From the NCBI GenBank assembly GCA_033297075.1, contig MU858167.1, positions 52,786 to 116,785 on the forward strand: a DNA stretch of 64,000 nt, in the 5' to 3' direction. The stretch is from Rhypophila decipiens. Lineage: Eukaryota > Ascomycota > Sordariomycetes > Sordariales > Naviculisporaceae. Positions 61,139 to 64,000 of this stretch are shown here, piece after piece (positions within the stretch are counted from its first letter, which is position 1; each line of letters starts with the position of its first letter). A program made the translations under genes and the position numbers. A model generated the notes under the pieces. The model was given only the letters and a program-made list of their open reading frames with translations, was not told where the DNA came from and did no database searches.

Positions 61139-62242
61139 TCAGTTCTTGCCATCAACTGGCTTCGCAGCCGCGCTGAGGAACACCATCTGCACAATCAAGG
61201 CAATGATGACGACGAAGTAAGCAGCCAGGCTGATGAAGAAAGTCTTGACATAGAGCTTCAACAGTCTAATCCAGCTGGCGCGCGAGAAAGTCTTGATAGC
61301 ATCGCGCAGAGTGACGTATCCCTTGCCATCGACAACGGCCGATCCAACCATGCCCTGGAAAGTCGTGTCGAAGGGGATGATGGTGGGCTCTTCGGGGTTC
61401 AGGAGCGAGGCCTGGACACGGATGAGACCGACCTGGGCGGGGAGGACGAGGAGCAACTGAGAACCGACCGAGATGAGCCAGACGAGGAAGGTCTTCCATG
61501 AGTCGGAAGAATGATAACGGGGGATCTGGTCTGGCTTGTCGGGGGACCAGATCTGGAGGCCGAGCATCGCGGCAGTGCCCAGGGGAAGCAGGATTGCGAG
61601 TGTTGAGGCGGCCCAGTTGGCGAAGACGGGGAAGCAGGTGGCTTCAAAGGTGCGACGGAAAGGAGGAAGACGACGCCAGAAGGAGAGCGGGCTGGGGGGC
61701 GTCATGATGATGTGGACCCAGGCTGTGTTGAGCTGAACGAGGGCAAGGGACGCAAAGAGGCCGCCGATGCGGAGATACACGGGGAGGCCAGAAGACACGA
61801 AAATGCCGTTGACAATTGAGGTGCAAACTGCGGAGGCGATGGCGGGCATAAGGCCACGGAATCGGGCCCTGAAGCCGCCGACGGATTCGAGGAGACGGTG
61901 GGTGCGGCGGATAGAAGAGGTGACTGGCTTTCCGTCAGCGCCGGGGAGGACGGGCCCGGCATTCTTGTTTTGAGCGGATGGGGCGGTCCCGGCGGTCTCG
62001 ACATCATCGTTGGAGGCGAGGGGTTCATAGGCTGGCGGGTTTGGGTCCTCGACCATGGCAAGGGCAGGCAAGAGGCTGCCCAGGGTGTAGTGAATCCAGG
62101 TGAGAGGAATCATGAGAACGGCGAAGTTGACGAGCATGACCAAAAAGGCCCATGGCGGAAGCTCGTACGTGTTAGGCTCATCCGGTCCGAATCGCTTGGC
62201 CAGATGGCCGCCCACGAAGGGGATCACGGTATGTGCCACCAT
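61139..62242 (-). CDS. Uncharacterised fungal multipass membrane protein
   Basis: Not assignable to a function. A single exon of 367 aa starts MVAHTVIPFVGGHLAKRFGP in an AAAAATGG context. Hydrophobic helices occur at about 32-62 (WAFLVMLVNFAVLMIPLTWI), 140-158, 160-178, 205-232, 250-270 and 335-358 (FFISLAAYFVVIIALIVQMV). A Pro/Ala/Asn-rich polar loop lies at about 66-110. The end is a short polar tail, AAAKPVDGKN. As far as I recall, similar fungal proteins are sometimes labelled ubiquitin carrier protein, but no E2 fold or catalytic Cys is visible here, so that name should not be carried over. It could be a transporter or an organelle membrane protein. Confidence 0.82.
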   Translation of the reverse strand: MVAHTVIPFVGGHLAKRFGPDEPNTYELPPWAFLVMLVNFAVLMIPLTWIHYTLGSLLPALAMVEDPNPPAYEPLASNDDVETAGTAPSAQNKNAGPVLPGADGKPVTSSIRRTHRLLESVGGFRARFRGLMPAIASAVCTSIVNGIFVSSGLPVYLRIGGLFASLALVQLNTAWVHIIMTPPSPLSFWRRLPPFRRTFEATCFPVFANWAASTLAILLPLGTAAMLGLQIWSPDKPDQIPRYHSSDSWKTFLVWLISVGSQLLLVLPAQVGLIRVQASLLNPEEPTIIPFDTTFQGMVGSAVVDGKGYVTLRDAIKTFSRASWIRLLKLYVKTFFISLAAYFVVIIALIVQMVFLSAAAKPVDGKN

Positions 62243-63059
62243 TTTTATGTCGATAAAGTCGAAGATGGCGTTGCAAGTGTCGTTGACGAAGCAATGTCAA
62301 AAAGGAAAGAAAAAGAGTGTCACTAAGAAAGGTGAGTCCCGCCTTAGATAGCTGATGAAAGTGACAAAGGTCGGGATGTTCGGGAGGAACGAGCAAGAAG
62401 AGGCTGACGAAACGCTTGTGAGATGAGGTGGTGGGTTGACCTGACTTATTTATACCTTCCTCACACCTGCTTGGCAGGGCCTTGTGCGTCTGGACCTCTG
62501 TTTTTGACAGGTTGACAGCGTGTTTGTCATTTGTGCAACCACAACCCGTGGCGTAACGCCCGAAATGCACGCTTGGCAGGTGTATCAAGGCGTAAGATAC
62601 CAAATTTTACAGGGTTTGAGAGGCATCTAGCTGTTTTTACGAGAAGGAAGCATGTGGCGTACCGTATCCGGAGAGTTGGCATAAACCATGAACATGGATC
62701 TTGTCCTGCACTGCCTACCTGCGCCACTTGATCGCGGGGACTTTTAGGCAGGATCACACGTTGGAAACGTCTTTGCGCCAATCATCGCAAACAGACTGAA
62801 CAGAGATTGGACAGACCTGAAAATTCGGCGAAAGGGGCAATCACTGGTTTTGTTGGTAGTATTATCGTTTTGTCTTGAGTCTGCAGATATACATGTATGT
62901 ACCCGTGATGAAAGCACAGGTTCTCCTCGTTGAGTTCAGACCCGGAGTTGTTTCATTGCTATTCCTAGTGTTTGTAGGCCGTTTATAGCCTTGTAGGCGG
63001 CCGAGGGACTGGCTATTTCTCCTAGTGGTATCCGTATCCGTATCCCGTAACGCCGATAC
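62243..63059. other. Upstream region of the multipass membrane gene
   Basis: About 0.8 kb of ordinary composition before the AT-rich island; should hold the promoter of the minus-strand gene. Short frames only. Confidence 0.4.
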
Positions 63060-63920
63060 AGGCAGAGAATTGCATTTTTTAGCTCTCTCATAGCCTTACT
63101 AGTCAAAATACTATATCTCGTTTTTGCTGAAACTTCAAAACAAATACGTGACTTAGAGGTTTATACAGTCCTGATCTTATATATTTAAGATGAAAGTATT
63201 TGGAGTCTTTCGAGACTACCGGTATTTATATATTCATGCCTTTCTATATATAATTCTAGGTTAGTAAATAGGTAGTATCCCCTTAAGCCCCCCCTTAGTA
63301 TTAGTTAAACTCTAATTTTTTTATCTAGTTAGGTTTTTTCTACTACTTTTTAGCCCAATTATAACTTTTTTCTCAAACAATCTATAGTAAATCATTGTCT
63401 TCTAATATTATTTATTAGTATAAAAAATAATAACTAAGTTAAAGTTTAACTAATATTAAGAGGGGGCTTAAATGGATATATAGGACTTCTCTAAAGACCT
63501 TAAAAGTATTAGAAATATAGGTAATTTAGTTAGTTATATATATATATAAAGGAGATTAATTAACTAGGGGTAATAGTTAGTAATACTTATTTATTATATT
63601 TAGGGGTTTGAATAAGTTGTTAATTAGGGATAGGAAGTAGGTAACTAGAAGTCCTACTTCTTATATACCTAACTAAGTTATAATATAGCCCTTATAATAG
63701 AGTTATATATACTAAGTTAATTTAAATATACTTATATTATAATATATTAGGATACTAATAATGGTAGTTTTCTTTTTAAAGAAATAACCACTATGATATA
63801 AATACTAATTAGTATATTTAACTAGTTCTATAATAATATTCTATAAGTATAATCTTATTTCTTCTAATAATAGAAGAAGTCTTATTTATTTATTCTAATA
63901 TTATATATTGTTAAAGTAAT
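63060..63920. repeat. AT-rich, TpA-rich island (probable RIP-degraded repeat)
   Basis: About 860 bp dominated by A and T, with very many TATA/TAAT/TTAG words and few CpA or CpG dinucleotides. There is no open frame of useful length. Composition changes sharply at about 63918, where normal GC content resumes. This is what RIP leaves behind in Pezizomycotina repeats (established for the group). A MITE-like element is nested at 63276-63478. Confidence 0.7.
63276..63478. mobile_element. MITE-like element with 40-bp terminal inverted repeats
   Basis: Arms 63276-63315 and 63439-63478 are inverted copies, 35 of 40 identical by hand, both starting TATCC and containing TTAAGCCCCC and TATTAGTTAAACT. 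Four of the five mismatches are transitions. The 123-bp interior is AT-rich and noncoding. The length of 203 bp, the inverted ends and the lack of coding capacity fit a nonautonomous DNA transposon. The outermost bases are AT-rich, so a TA target duplication is possible but cannot be called. Confidence 0.6.
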
Positions 63921-63925
63921 GCCAG

Positions 63926-63958
63926 GCATGTAGCTTATACGTTGTAAGCTAGGCATGC
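63926..63958. repeat. Short palindrome at the edge of the AT-rich island
   Basis: GCATGTAGCTTA and TAAGCTAGGCATGC flank a 7-nt spacer and form an imperfect hairpin with a 2-nt bulge. It sits exactly where composition returns to normal, so it could be the terminal inverted repeat or end of another element running off the window. Confidence 0.5.
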
Positions 63959-64000
63959 GAACACCGCAGGAAGCAGGCCAACACCGTTGGTCTGGTGGAT

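Overview
The window is nuclear DNA of a filamentous ascomycete, most likely a Sordariomycete. Almost every gene is interrupted by short GT-AG introns of about 50-155 nt, many with CTAAC/CTGAC-like branch sites. Starts often sit in a CAAAATG or CACAATG context. The kinesin-1, TFIIA-gamma, Rad6 and PP2A proteins read as typical Pezizomycotina orthologues. AT-rich, TpA-rich patches near 53.7-54.5 kb and 63.06-63.92 kb look like repeat DNA degraded by repeat-induced point mutation (RIP). All exon joins were read by eye from splice signals and family conservation; there is no transcript evidence.

Layout. 0-9 kb: vps15 (-), a gephyrin-type molybdenum cofactor protein (+) and V-ATPase subunit c'' (-). 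9-15 kb: TFIIA small subunit (+), a TMEM42-like membrane protein (+) and the wybutosine enzyme TYW1 (+). 15-22.4 kb: Tom20 (-), exocyst Exo84 (+) and the PP2A catalytic subunit (+). 24.9-26.6 kb: a seven-TM receptor-like protein (+). After a 4.7 kb gene-free stretch comes a Cys-rich, single-TM, SH3 protein resembling Fus1 in layout (31.3-33.2 kb, +). 34-40 kb: Pop5 (+) and GPN2 (-) tail to tail, BUB3 (+), and an uncharacterised nuclear-looking protein (-). 41-47 kb: a secreted cupin (-) and a SUN-family (GH132) wall protein (+). 48.8-56 kb: a PCI-domain Csn12/Thp1-type protein (-), mitochondrial acetyl-CoA acetyltransferase (-) and Rad6 (+). 56.9-62.2 kb: kinesin-1 (+) and an uncharacterised multipass membrane protein (-). 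The window ends in the AT-rich island.

This is a housekeeping neighbourhood, not a biosynthetic cluster. The genes serve unrelated processes: vesicle traffic (Vps15, Exo84, kinesin-1, V-ATPase), transcription and RNA (TFIIA, TYW1, Pop5, GPN2, Csn12-like), cell cycle and DNA damage (BUB3, PP2A, Rad6), mitochondria (Tom20, thiolase) and cell surface (SUN, cupin, SH3 protein, seven-TM). Several pairs are divergent with 0.45-0.9 kb shared promoters (vps15/gephyrin, c''/TFIIA, Tom20/Exo84, GPN2/BUB3).

The least expected items are: a roughly 78-bp inverted repeat with a 13-nt loop at 60.9-61.06 kb; a MITE-like element with 40-bp terminal inverted repeats inside the AT-rich island; a 15-histidine linker in the gephyrin-like protein; the SH3 membrane protein, which has no visible signal peptide and an insertion inside the SH3 fold; and an unrecognised nuclear-looking protein.
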